Below are positions 1-7,527 of a DNA stretch of 11,112 bases, piece after piece. Below the pieces are notes generated by a model. That model ran no database searches, was not told where the DNA came from, and was given only the letters and a program-made list of their open reading frames with translations. How positions within the stretch are numbered: the first letter of the stretch is position 1; each line of letters starts with the position of its first letter. The DNA comes from Alphaproteobacteria bacterium (GTDB lineage: Bacteria; Pseudomonadota; Alphaproteobacteria; Geminicoccales; Geminicoccaceae): positions 1 to 11,112 of the forward strand of contig JALSGW010000323.1 in NCBI GenBank assembly GCA_026982585.1. The letters are read 5' to 3'. A program made the position numbers and the translations under genes.

Positions 1-606
1 CTCGTTGAAGGCGAGCGGCGTGGGGTTGGCGCCGAGACAGCGGCCGAGGAACTGCCAGGTGTCGGCGGCCGGCATGCGCAGCTTCACGCCCTTGAGATCC
101 GCCGGCGTCATCACCTCGCGCGCCTCGCGCAGGTTGAGCTGGCGGGTGCCGAGATAGGCCACCTGGAGGATCTCGATGCCCATGCGCTCGCGCACCAGGG
201 CGTACATTTCCTCCCCGATGTCGCTCTCGAACACCTTGCGCTGGTGTTCGGGGTCGCGGATCACGTAGCCGGCGGTGAAGATCGACCACTCCGGGATCTG
301 CTTGCTGATGTCCTGGGCGGAGATCATGGCCATGTCGAGATTGCCCCGCTGCATGGCCACAGGCTCCGTGCCCTGCTTGAAGAGCGTGGCGTTGAGGTGG
401 ATCTCGACGTCGAACTGGCCGGGCAGGGAGCGTTCGACGTATTCCTTGAAGATATACAGCATCTCGGCGTGCCAGTCGCCCGGCACCGCCGGGGTGGAGA
501 TGCGGATCTTCATGGGCGCTTCCTGCGCCGGCGCCGCCGCGGCGAACAGCACCGCGAGCCCAAACGCCAAGACACCTCGGCTGAGGGCCGAAGCCGTGCG
601 AGTCAT
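1..606 (-). CDS. TRAP transporter periplasmic solute-binding protein, DctP family (partial, C-terminus missing)
   Basis: This would be the periplasmic receptor of a tripartite ATP-independent (TRAP) transporter, which captures a small organic acid (C4-dicarboxylate, keto acid or similar) and hands it to the DctQM membrane pair. The 202 visible codons run off the left edge of the window. The N-terminus MTRTASALSRGVLAF is a typical Sec signal peptide with a hydrophobic core at about residues 10-26 and a likely cut after APA (about residue 27). The mature part opens with KIRISTPAVPGDWHAE and reaches the family hallmark LKGVKLRMP at 171-179, whose Arg177 is the expected carboxylate-binding arginine. 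LGANPTPLAFNE, also diagnostic, follows at 191-202. The start is ATG at 606-604, preceded by GGGAGG; an ATG eight bases upstream stops after three codons. The gene lies 56 bp downstream of the merR-type gene on the same strand. The dctQ and dctM partners are not in view, and the ligand cannot be named from this part. Confidence 0.9.
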   Translation of the reverse strand, partial: MTRTASALSRGVLAFGLAVLFAAAAPAQEAPMKIRISTPAVPGDWHAEMLYIFKEYVERSLPGQFDVEIHLNATLFKQGTEPVAMQRGNLDMAMISAQDISKQIPEWSIFTAGYVIRDPEHQRKVFESDIGEEMYALVRERMGIEILQVAYLGTRQLNLREAREVMTPADLKGVKLRMPAADTWQFLGRCLGANPTPLAFNE

Positions 607-662
607 GATGTCATCCCTCCCTGATCCTCGTCCCAAGGGCCGACGCCCGAGCTTGTGGGCGA

Positions 663-1139
663 TCATGGCAGTGCGCGAACGGGTGCGCAAGCGCCCGCTG
701 CCGAAGGTTCCGTCGAGGGCCGGGGCGCCGCCATGCGATGCGGGAGGGATGTGCCGGAGGTGAGCGCGCCGAGCGCCGGGCATTCCTCCTCGCTTCCATC
801 CCCGCAGCAACCGAGCAGCTCCTCGAGAGCCGCCGCCACCCGCATCAAATGGGCGAGCTCCGCCCGCACCTCGCCGAGCTTCCGCCCGAGCCGGGCGCGC
901 ACGGTCGGACAGAGCGCCCCGCCGCCGTCGCATGCATCGAGCACCAGGCGGATCTCGGCCAGGGTGAAGCCGAGCCGCCGGCAGGCCAGCACCAGCCGCA
1001 GCCGCCGTTCGTGGGCGGGCCCGTAGCGCCGGTGCCCACCAGGGCTGCGGGGCGGGGCGGGCAGCAATCCCACGCGCTCATAATAGCGCACCGTCTCCGG
1101 ATGACAGCCGGTGCGCAGGGCCAGTTCCTTGCGTCCCAT
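663..1139 (-). CDS. MerR-family transcriptional regulator, heavy-metal-sensor type
   Basis: This is a DNA-distorting activator of the MerR family, 158 aa. The winged helix-turn-helix covers about residues 2-70, with the family signature TVRYYERVGLLPAPPRSPGGHRRYG at 16-40 and LGFTLAEIRLVLD at 56-68. A dimerisation helix follows at about 80-110. The metal-loop cysteines resemble those of MerR and ZntR: Cys77 (in ALCPTV), a Cys111-Cys112 pair and Cys120 in GCCGDGSEEECP. The Cys77-Cys112 and Cys111-Cys120 spacings (35 and 9) match those I recall for MerR and ZntR. The histidine of the ZntR loop is absent and the loop is acidic, so Zn, Hg, Pb or Cd cannot be told apart. The open frame extends upstream to 1376, but ATG at 1139-1137 follows GGAGGAGG closely and starts at the normal MerR N-terminus, so I use it. 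It is divergent from the SDR gene and co-directional with the TRAP receptor. No metal efflux or reductase gene is adjacent. Confidence 0.88.
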   Translation of the reverse strand: MGRKELALRTGCHPETVRYYERVGLLPAPPRSPGGHRRYGPAHERRLRLVLACRRLGFTLAEIRLVLDACDGGGALCPTVRARLGRKLGEVRAELAHLMRVAAALEELLGCCGDGSEEECPALGALTSGTSLPHRMAAPRPSTEPSAAGACAPVRALP

Positions 1140-1174
1140 CGCTCCTCCTCCCGTCCGTCCGGGTCGACCGCCGC

Positions 1175-1198
1175 GCGGCATACAAGCGGGTTTGCCGC
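1175..1198. promoter_or_regulatory. Inverted repeat GCGGCA-N12-TGCCGC in the merR/SDR divergent region
   Basis: The 111 bp between the two divergent starts (1140-1250) contain one perfect 6-bp dyad with a 12-bp spacer, total 24 bp. MerR-type regulators bind dyads of about this size inside an over-long promoter spacer and usually sit beside their own promoter, so this is a reasonable operator candidate. On the minus strand it overlaps a poor -10-like TGTATG. In DNA this GC-rich a 6-bp dyad can arise by chance, and no good -35/-10 pair flanks it. I see nothing else in the gap apart from the two ribosome binding sites. Confidence 0.25.
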
Positions 1199-1250
1199 CG
1201 TCCGAAAGCCGACTAGAGAGAGCCCGGCCCGAGCCACTTGGAGGGATGCC

Positions 1251-2204
1251 ATGCGCGGGGCGGTGGTCACGCTGTTCGGCGGTTCCGGCTTCATCGGCCG
1301 CCATGTCGTCAAACGGCTGGCGGCCAGGGGTGCCGTGGTGCGGGTGCCGACCCGGCGGCCCGACCATGCCCTGCATCTGAAACCCCTAGGCGACGTCGGC
1401 CAGATCGTGCTGCAAGAGTACAGCGGCGAGGTGTCGGAGCAAGCGCTCGCCCCCCTGTTCGAGGGCACGCAGCTGCTCGTCAACCTGGTCGGCATCCTGT
1501 TCGAGCGGCGCCCCGGCGACTTCCAGCGCATCCACGCCGAGCTGCCGCGGCTGTTGGGCGTGCTGGCCCGCACCCGGGGCGTGGAGCGGGTGGTGCACGT
1601 CTCGGCGCTGGGCGCCGATCCCGCCTCCCCCGCCCTCTACGCCCGCACCAAGGCCGAAGGGGAAGCGCGCCTGCGGGAGCTCGTGCCGCAGGCGGTGGTG
1701 CTGCGGCCGAGCGTGGTGTTCGGTCCCGAGGATCAGTTCTTCAACCGCTTCGCCTTCATGAGCCAGCTCGCGCCGGTACTGCCCATCGTCGGCGGCAAGA
1801 CCCGCTTTCAGCCGGTCTATGTGGGCGATGTGGCGGATGCGGTGGCGGCGGCGTTGTCGCAGGAGGAGGCGCAGGGCCGGCTGTTCGAGCTCGGCGGCCC
1901 CCGCATCTACACCTTCGAACAGCTCCTGCGCTACATGCTCGAGGTGCTGGGGCGCCGGCGGCTTGTGGTGGAGCTTCCCGAGGGGCTCGCCCGCTTCATG
2001 GCGCGGTTTTTCGAATGGCTGCCGAACCCGCCCCTCACCCGCGATCAGATCGCGTTGCTCAAGCGCGACAATGTGGTCTCGGGCGACCATCCGGGTCTCG
2101 CCGAGCTCGGGATCGCGCCCACGCCCCTCGAGACCGTGGTGCCCACCTATCTCGTGCCCTACGCCCGCCAGAGGGGTCGTCCGCGCACCGTCGACGGTGC
2201 CTAG
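1251..2204 (+). CDS. Atypical SDR, NDUFA9-like NAD(P)-binding epimerase/dehydratase family protein
   Basis: A 317-aa cytosolic Rossmann-fold protein of the atypical short-chain dehydrogenase group, commonly annotated as complex I NDUFA9 subunit family protein. The nucleotide-binding motif GxxGxxG is GGSGFIG at 10-16, right after the first strand VVTLF. HVSALGAD at 116-123 supplies the serine position, and Tyr130-xxx-Lys134 (YARTK) keeps the SDR catalytic pair spacing. LRPSVVFGPEDQFFNRF at 151-167 and FQPVYVGDVADAV at 187-199 are characteristic of the NDUFA9-like clade. The reaction is unknown; relatives are linked to quinone or complex I biology mostly by homology to the mitochondrial accessory subunit. 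The start ATG at 1251 follows GGAGGG at 1240-1245; the open frame continues upstream to 738 but that extension has no family-like sequence and runs opposite merR. Its stop codon overlaps that of uppP, which is convergent. Confidence 0.9.
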   Translation: MRGAVVTLFGGSGFIGRHVVKRLAARGAVVRVPTRRPDHALHLKPLGDVGQIVLQEYSGEVSEQALAPLFEGTQLLVNLVGILFERRPGDFQRIHAELPRLLGVLARTRGVERVVHVSALGADPASPALYARTKAEGEARLRELVPQAVVLRPSVVFGPEDQFFNRFAFMSQLAPVLPIVGGKTRFQPVYVGDVADAVAAALSQEEAQGRLFELGGPRIYTFEQLLRYMLEVLGRRRLVVELPEGLARFMARFFEWLPNPPLTRDQIALLKRDNVVSGDHPGLAELGIAPTPLETVVPTYLVPYARQRGRPRTVDGA

Positions 2205-3004
2205 CGAAGCGACAACAGCACCAGCATCACGCTCCCCAGGGCGATGCGGTACCAGGCGAAGGGCGTAAAGCCGTGGCGGCTGATGAAGCCGATCACGGTG
2301 CGCACCACCAACAGGGCGGTGAGGAAAGCCACCGCGAACCCCACGCCGATGAGGCCGAGCCCGTCCGGGGTGAGCCGGTCGAGGTTCTGGTAGAGGTCGA
2401 AGACGCTCGCCGCCAGCATGGTCGGGATGGCGAGGAAGAAGGAGAATTCGGTGGCGGTGCGGCGTTCGACGCCGAGCAGCAGCGCGCCCATGATGGTGGC
2501 GCCGGAGCGCGAGACGCCGGGGATCATCGCCACCGCCTGAAAGAAGCCCACCGCAACCGCGGTGCGCGCCGACATGCTCTCGACGCCGACAACCCGGGGG
2601 CGGTGCAAGCGGCGTTCGATGAGGAGAATCGCCATCCCGCCCAGGATCAGGCTCGCCGACACCACCCAGGGGCTGAACAACACCCCCTTGATGATGTCGT
2701 AGAACAACGCCCCGAGCACCATGGCCGGCAGGACGGCGAGCAGGATGTTGCGCACGAAGACGAAATCGTCGCCGCCGCGGAACATCCCCAGGGCCGCCTT
2801 GGTCAGGCGCCGGCGGTAGGCCCAGCACACGGCGAGGATGGCCCCCATCTGGATCACCACCTCGAACACCTTGCCGGGCGGGCCCCGAAAGCCGAGCAGA
2901 TCGACGAGCAGGATGAGGTGGCCGGTCGAGGAGACCGGGATGAATTCGGTGAGGCCTTCCACCGCCCCGAGCAGGGCGGCCTGCAACAGCGAGGACGGGT
3001 CCAT
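2201..3004 (-). CDS. uppP: Undecaprenyl-diphosphatase (UppP/BacA)
   Basis: This integral inner-membrane enzyme hydrolyses undecaprenyl diphosphate to undecaprenyl phosphate, recycling the lipid carrier for peptidoglycan and other envelope polymers; overexpression of family members gives bacitracin resistance. At 267 aa it has the usual family length. The two catalytic motifs are intact: EGLTEFIPVSSTGH at 16-29 (Glu16, Glu20, Ser25-Ser26, His29) and PGVSRSGAT at 162-170 (Arg166). Several hydrophobic segments follow the expected pattern, for example about 83-103, 113-129, 150-162 and near the C-terminus. The start ATG at 3004-3002 leaves the canonical short N-terminus, but the ribosome binding site is weak (only GGATCC/GAGG-like bases). 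It lies 85 bp downstream of the RND pump on the same strand with no clear terminator between, so read-through from the efflux operon is possible. It ends convergently on the SDR gene, sharing four bases. Confidence 0.97.
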   Translation of the reverse strand: MDPSSLLQAALLGAVEGLTEFIPVSSTGHLILLVDLLGFRGPPGKVFEVVIQMGAILAVCWAYRRRLTKAALGMFRGGDDFVFVRNILLAVLPAMVLGALFYDIIKGVLFSPWVVSASLILGGMAILLIERRLHRPRVVGVESMSARTAVAVGFFQAVAMIPGVSRSGATIMGALLLGVERRTATEFSFFLAIPTMLAASVFDLYQNLDRLTPDGLGLIGVGFAVAFLTALLVVRTVIGFISRHGFTPFAWYRIALGSVMLVLLSLR

Positions 3005-3089
3005 GGGCAGAGGCGGATCCGGGCTCGGGCGGCCCCCTGGTAACGGCGGCGGCGGCGCAGCGCAAGCGGGCGCCCTCCTCGGGGTACGC

Positions 3090-6000
3090 TCAGGCCGCCT
3101 CGAGGCGCGCCACGTCCGCCTCCCGCCGGCGCCAGCCGCCCCGCCGCAGGTCGGTCTGGATCGCCACCAGAGCCGGCACGATGAGCAGCACCAAAAGCGT
3201 GTTCACGGCGAGGCCGAAGGAGAGGGTGATGGCCATGGGGATCAGGAACTGGGCCTGGAAGCTGGTCTCGAACATGAGCGGGGTGAGGCCGCCGATGGTG
3301 GTGAGCGAGGTGAGCAGCACGGCCCGGAAACGGGAGACGGTGCCGTCGATGATCGATTGCATGGGATCGCCGCCGGCCGCCATGCGCTGGTCGATGGTGG
3401 AGACCAGGATGATGCTGTCGTTGACCAGCACCCCGGAGAGGCCGAGCAGCGCGATCAGGCTCAGGATGGTGAGATCATACCCCATCACCAGATGACCCAG
3501 GGTGGCGCCGATGAGGCCGAAGGGGATCACCACCATCACCACCAAAGGCCGGGTGAAGCTGCGGAACACCCAGGCCAGCACCACATAGATGAGCCCGAGC
3601 CCGATCAGCGCTCCAAGCCGCATGTCGCGCAGGGTCTCGGCCTGTTCCTCGGCCCGTCCGGCGTAGATCGCCTCGACCCCGAAGCGGGCCTCGAGATCGC
3701 GCAACAAGGGCGCCAGCGCCTCCTGCACCTGTTCGAGCCGGATCACCGACTCGTCGAGCTCGGCGGTGATCGCCACCTCCCGCTCGCCGTCCTCCCGGCG
3801 GATGCGGGCGAAGCCCTGGCTCTCCTCGATCCGCGCCACTTCCCCGAGCGCCACCTCGCGGCCGTCGGGCAAAAGCAGGCGGAAGGACTCGAGGGGCAGG
3901 TCGCGCACCGATTCGGGGGCGAGGCGCACCACCACCTCCACCTCCTCGTCGCCACGGGCGAACCGCAGCGCCGTGCGGCCGGCGAAGGCGTCGCGCAGCT
4001 GGCGGGCCACCTCGGCGGTGGTGAACCCGAGGCTGCGGCCGCGCTCGCTCAAGCGGATCACGAGCTCCGGCTTGCCGTAGGGCAGATCGTCCGAGATCTG
4101 GCTCACCCCCGGCAGGGCGGCGAGGGCGGCGCGCACCTCCTCGCTCGCCTGCTTGAGGCTCTCCACCTCGAGCCCGCCCTTGAGGCGGATGTCCACCTCG
4201 CGCCCGGGCGGACCGCCCGACATCTCGAGGATGGTGACCTCCTCGAGCCCCGGGATCGGGGGGATCGCCGCCGACCAGGCCTGGATCAGCGCCTCGGTGC
4301 GGATGGCGCGCGAATCCGAGGGGCTGAGCTCGACGCGGAACCCGCCCACATGGTCGCCGCCGATCTCCTCGTCGGGACGCTCCGCCGGCTGGCTGGCGAG
4401 GCGGCCGAAGACCATCACCACCAGTTCCTCCGGGCGGCCGCCGAGGCTCTCGATCGCCCGATAGAGGGCGCGCTCCACCTCCACCAGCGCCGCCTCGGTG
4501 CGCGCCCGCGGCGTGCCCGGGGCCATGCGCAGGGTCGCGACCAGATAGTCGCTCTCCGGGCCCTTGAAGAACACGAAGCCGACGTGGCCGCCGAGAATCA
4601 GTCCGAAGGTGAGCAGCAGCACCGCCACCGCGGCCGCCAGGGTGGTATAGCGCTGGCGGACCGCGGCCACCACCAGGCGCCGGAACATCCCCTCCCGCAG
4701 GCGCTGGAACAGGGCATCGAAGCGCTGCCGGAAGCCGCGCGCGAGCTCACGAGCGCCGAGGGCGCCGCGCAGATGGGTGGGCAGCACCAGCAGGCACTCG
4801 ATCAGGCTCGCCACCAGCATGGCGGTGACCACCACCGGGATCTCCCGGATCACCACCCCCATAATCCCGCCGATCACCATAAGCGGCAGGAAGGCGGCGA
4901 TGGTGGTGAGGGTGGCGCTCAACACCGGCGCGAACATGCGCCGCGCCCCCTCCTCCGCCGCGAGCTGCGGTGAGAGCCCCTGTTCGCGCAGGCTCACCGC
5001 ATGCTCGCCGACCACGATGGCGTCGTCCACCACGATGCCGATGCCGAGGATCATGGCGAACAGGCTCACCATGTTGATGCTGTGGCCCAGCATCCACAGG
5101 GTGCCGAGCATGGCGGCGAGGCTCACGGGGATCCCGATCGCCACCCAGAAGGCGACGCGGGCGTTGAGGAACAGAAAGAGCACCAAAAGCACCAGCAGAA
5201 AGCCGGTGAGGCCGTTCTTGAGCAGCAGGTTGATGCGGCCGCGGATGAGATCCGCGAACACCTCGTAGCGCTCGAGGGTGAGGGTGGGCGGCAGATCCGC
5301 GCGCACCTCGGCAAGCACCCGATCCAGCCGCTCCTGCACCTCCAGCGCATCCGCGCTCAGCGCCCGCTGCACGAGCAGTTCCACCGCGCGCAGCCCCTGG
5401 CGCCGCCCCTCCGGCTGGTCCTCGACGAACCCCTCGCGCACCCGCGCCACCTCGCCGAGGCGCAGGCGGCGCCCGTCCTCGCTGGTGCCGAGCTCCACCT
5501 CCGCGAGCTCGCGGGCATCATAGGCGCGGCCGAGCACCCGGGGGGCCCGCTCCACCTCGCCCGCCACGTCGCCGGCGGGCAAATCCAAGGATCGCGCACG
5601 GATGCGCTCGGCGAGCTCGCCGAGGCGAGTCTCCAGCTGCAGAAGCCGTTCCGGTTCGAGCTCCACATAGAGGCGCTCGTCGCGCACCCCGAACAGCCGC
5701 ACCCGGTCGATGCCGGCCGCGAGCAGCCGGTCGCGGATGCGCTTGGCGTATTCCTTGAGGGTCTGCTCCGGCACCGGGCCGGAGAGCACCAGGCGTGCGA
5801 TGCGGTCATAGCGGGCGGCGCGCTGGACCCGCGGCTCCTCCGCCTCGGCGGGGAAGGTGGTGATGCGGGCGATCGCCTGTTCCACCTCGGCGAGCGCCTT
5901 CTGCATGTCGGCGCCCTGCTCGTATTCGATCACCACCGTGCCGAGCCCTTCCGCGGCCACCCCGATCACCCGATCGACGCCATCCAAAAACCGCACCTCG

Positions 6001-6236
6001 GGCTCGATGGCGCGAACGATGTTGGCCTCCACATCCTCGGCGGCGGCACCCGGCCAGGGGACCGTGACCACCACGATGTCGATGGCGAAATCCGGGAAGA
6101 ACTGCCGGTTGAGGTTGGCGAGGCCCACCGCCCCGGCGAGCAGCATCAGGATCATCAACAGGTTGCCGGCGGTGGGGTGGCGCGCGAACAGGCCGATCAG
6201 GCCCGGTCTGCGGGCAGGGGGCGGGCGCGGGCTCAC
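3090..6236 (-). CDS. RND-family efflux pump, inner-membrane permease subunit (AcrB-like, COG0841 type)
   Basis: A 1048-aa proton-driven pump that, with its adaptor and an outer-membrane channel, would export lipophilic or amphiphilic compounds from the inner membrane and periplasm. It has the duplicated RND layout: TM1 at about 22-42, a periplasmic porter domain at about 43-340, TM2-6 at about 341-490, TM7 at about 531-556, a second porter domain at about 557-870, and TM8-12 at about 872-1027. TM4 carries GIVVDDAIVVGEH with the proton-relay pair Asp404-Asp405. In TM10 the position of the AcrB lysine is GVLVNDSIILV (Asn939-Asp940), so that relay residue is replaced. The start is GTG at 6236, one base after the adaptor stop; the next ATG (codon 28) would remove part of TM1. 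GGAGGT at 6246-6241 serves it from inside the adaptor's last codons. The substrate cannot be inferred and no TolC-type channel gene is in the window. Confidence 0.95.
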   Translation of the reverse strand: MSPRPPPARRPGLIGLFARHPTAGNLLMILMLLAGAVGLANLNRQFFPDFAIDIVVVTVPWPGAAAEDVEANIVRAIEPEVRFLDGVDRVIGVAAEGLGTVVIEYEQGADMQKALAEVEQAIARITTFPAEAEEPRVQRAARYDRIARLVLSGPVPEQTLKEYAKRIRDRLLAAGIDRVRLFGVRDERLYVELEPERLLQLETRLGELAERIRARSLDLPAGDVAGEVERAPRVLGRAYDARELAEVELGTSEDGRRLRLGEVARVREGFVEDQPEGRRQGLRAVELLVQRALSADALEVQERLDRVLAEVRADLPPTLTLERYEVFADLIRGRINLLLKNGLTGFLLVLLVLFLFLNARVAFWVAIGIPVSLAAMLGTLWMLGHSINMVSLFAMILGIGIVVDDAIVVGEHAVSLREQGLSPQLAAEEGARRMFAPVLSATLTTIAAFLPLMVIGGIMGVVIREIPVVVTAMLVASLIECLLVLPTHLRGALGARELARGFRQRFDALFQRLREGMFRRLVVAAVRQRYTTLAAAVAVLLLTFGLILGGHVGFVFFKGPESDYLVATLRMAPGTPRARTEAALVEVERALYRAIESLGGRPEELVVMVFGRLASQPAERPDEEIGGDHVGGFRVELSPSDSRAIRTEALIQAWSAAIPPIPGLEEVTILEMSGGPPGREVDIRLKGGLEVESLKQASEEVRAALAALPGVSQISDDLPYGKPELVIRLSERGRSLGFTTAEVARQLRDAFAGRTALRFARGDEEVEVVVRLAPESVRDLPLESFRLLLPDGREVALGEVARIEESQGFARIRREDGEREVAITAELDESVIRLEQVQEALAPLLRDLEARFGVEAIYAGRAEEQAETLRDMRLGALIGLGLIYVVLAWVFRSFTRPLVVMVVIPFGLIGATLGHLVMGYDLTILSLIALLGLSGVLVNDSIILVSTIDQRMAAGGDPMQSIIDGTVSRFRAVLLTSLTTIGGLTPLMFETSFQAQFLIPMAITLSFGLAVNTLLVLLIVPALVAIQTDLRRGGWRRREADVARLEAA

Positions 6237-6237
6237 C

Positions 6238-7509
6238 TCAACCTCCGCGCTCGAGCGCGGTCACCCGCAGCCCGGGGCCGATTTCCGCAAGCCGCGTGAC
6301 CACCACCCGCTCGCCCGCCCTGAGCTCGCCGCGCAGGATGACATCGCCGCCATCGCGGGCGAGCAGGCGGACCTTGCGCGCTTGCAACCGGCCCTCGGCG
6401 TCGACCACGAACACCGTATCGCCCTCGAAGAGGGCGCTTGCCGGAAGCCGCACCGCTTCTCGGTAGAGCACGTCGGGCAGCTCGAGCTCGAGAAAGGCGC
6501 CGGGGCGGATCGGCACGTCCGCGAGGTCCGCCTCAATGCGGGCGAACAGCCCCACGCCGGCGCTCTCCGCCCGGATGCGGCCCTGCAGCCGCGCCACCCG
6601 CGCGCGCAGCCGAAAGCGGCTCTCGCCCGTGCGCCAGACCGCGACCAACTCGCGGCCGATCAGCCCCTCGCGCCACAGCCGGCCGAATTCCGCGTCGCTC
6701 ACCGAGAAGGCGATCTCGAGCCGGTCCTTCGCCGCAAGCCGGCCGACGGGCTCGCCCGGGCGCAGCTCGCGGCCCTCCGCGATGCGCGCCTCCAGCACGA
6801 TTCCGGCGAAGGGCGCGCGCAGCTCGGTGTCGGCGAGATCCCGCTCCGCCTTCCGGATCTCCGCATCGAGGCGGGCGATCACCGCCCGTTGGCGCTCGAG
6901 GCGCAGCTCCAAAAGCTCGATGCGCCTCAGGCTCTGCTCGCGCGCGGTGCGCTGGGCGATGAGCTCGCGGCGGGCGGCGTCCACGCTCTTGGGCGGCGCC
7001 ACCCCGCGGCCGACGAGACGCTCCTGCCGCTCCACCTCCCGCTCGGCCAGCGCCACCCGCTCCTCCACCAGCGCGAGCAGCCGGCGCTCCGAGCGCAGCT
7101 CCGCCTCCAGCTCGCGCAGCGCGATCGCCGCCTGCTCGCGTTCCGCCGCCAGCTGGTCCAGGCGCAGCCTGTAGGCGAGCGGATCGAGGCGCACGAGCAG
7201 CTCCCCCGCCTCCACCCGGCCGCCCTCGACAAAGCTCGGCGCGACCCACAGCACCCGGCCGCCGACCGCCGCCTTCAGCTCCAGCTCCCGCGCCGCCACC
7301 AGCCGGCCGAAGCGGCGCAGGGTGGGGCGGATGTCGCCGGGTTGGACGCGCACCACCTCCACCGTCCACACCCGCTCCGCAGGCGGCGCCGCCTCCACCC
7401 GCGGCCGCAGCAAGACGAGCCCCCACGCACCGAGGCCGCCCGCAAGCAGGAGAGCGATCGGCAGCAGGATGCGCAGCATACGCTTCGGGATCGACGATCG
7501 CTGCGCCAT
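6238..7509 (-). CDS. RND efflux periplasmic adaptor subunit (membrane fusion protein, HlyD/AcrA type)
   Basis: The adaptor bridges the RND pump and an outer-membrane channel. It has 423 aa from ATG at 7509. An N-terminal anchor or signal segment (about 12-34, MLRILLPIALLLAGGLGAWG) follows basic residues and lacks an obvious lipobox. A first lipoyl half is at about 76-110 (GGRVLWVAPSFVEGGRVEAGELLVRLDP). A long alpha-hairpin/coiled coil rich in Glu, Arg and Leu covers about 112-226, and the second lipoyl half begins at TELRAPFAGIVLEARIAEGREL (228-249). Beta-barrel and membrane-proximal domains follow to the C-terminus (FLELELPDVLYREAVRLPASALFEGDTVFVV, 339-369). It is first in a two-gene operon with the pump, and its final Gly-Gly codons form the pump's ribosome binding site. 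The start is uncertain: ATG 7509 has only a distant GGGAG, whereas a perfect AGGAGG serves an ATG at 7534 that is out of frame by one base. The gene is divergent from paaX across 54 bp. Confidence 0.93.
   Translation of the reverse strand: MAQRSSIPKRMLRILLPIALLLAGGLGAWGLVLLRPRVEAAPPAERVWTVEVVRVQPGDIRPTLRRFGRLVAARELELKAAVGGRVLWVAPSFVEGGRVEAGELLVRLDPLAYRLRLDQLAAEREQAAIALRELEAELRSERRLLALVEERVALAEREVERQERLVGRGVAPPKSVDAARRELIAQRTAREQSLRRIELLELRLERQRAVIARLDAEIRKAERDLADTELRAPFAGIVLEARIAEGRELRPGEPVGRLAAKDRLEIAFSVSDAEFGRLWREGLIGRELVAVWRTGESRFRLRARVARLQGRIRAESAGVGLFARIEADLADVPIRPGAFLELELPDVLYREAVRLPASALFEGDTVFVVDAEGRLQARKVRLLARDGGDVILRGELRAGERVVVTRLAEIGPGLRVTALERGG
6241..6246 (-). promoter_or_regulatory. 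Ribosome binding site GGAGGT for the RND pump's GTG start
   Basis: On the minus strand GGAGGT encodes the last two glycines of the adaptor. It is followed by its TGA stop, one G, and the pump's GTG start at 6236. The four-base gap after GGAGGT is short but workable, and the arrangement implies coupled translation of adaptor and pump. This supports GTG over any internal ATG. Confidence 0.7.
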
Positions 7510-7527
7510 GAGCCCCGCGGCGCTCCC

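Noticed and set aside
607..662. A terminator between the merR gene and the TRAP receptor (GGGC-CGAC-GCCC)
   Set aside because: The stem is only four base pairs and no T run follows, so it is indistinguishable from chance in this composition.
663..1139. A mercury-resistance (mer) operon
   Set aside because: Only the regulator resembles MerR; no merT, merP or merA is present on either side.
738..1250. An N-terminal extension of the SDR gene upstream of its Rossmann motif
   Set aside because: The extension runs antisense to the merR gene and is low-complexity; ATG 1251 with GGAGGG places GGSGFIG at the expected position.
1140..1376. An N-terminal extension of the MerR protein to 237 aa
   Set aside because: The extension is antisense to the SDR gene, while ATG 1139 has a strong ribosome binding site and starts directly at the MerR helix-turn-helix.
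3005..3089. A terminator or small gene between the RND pump and uppP
   Set aside because: The 85 bp are GC-rich with no stem followed by a T run on the minus strand and no start with a credible ribosome binding site.
2838..4973. A 711-codon plus-strand open frame rich in His, Glu and Gln opposite the RND pump gene
   Set aside because: It is the antisense reading of a GC-rich, well-conserved pump gene; its composition is the complement of pump codons and it has no recognisable domain.
5001..6299. A 432-codon plus-strand open frame opposite the pump N-terminus
   Set aside because: Same antisense effect; the minus-strand product matches RND permeases end to end.
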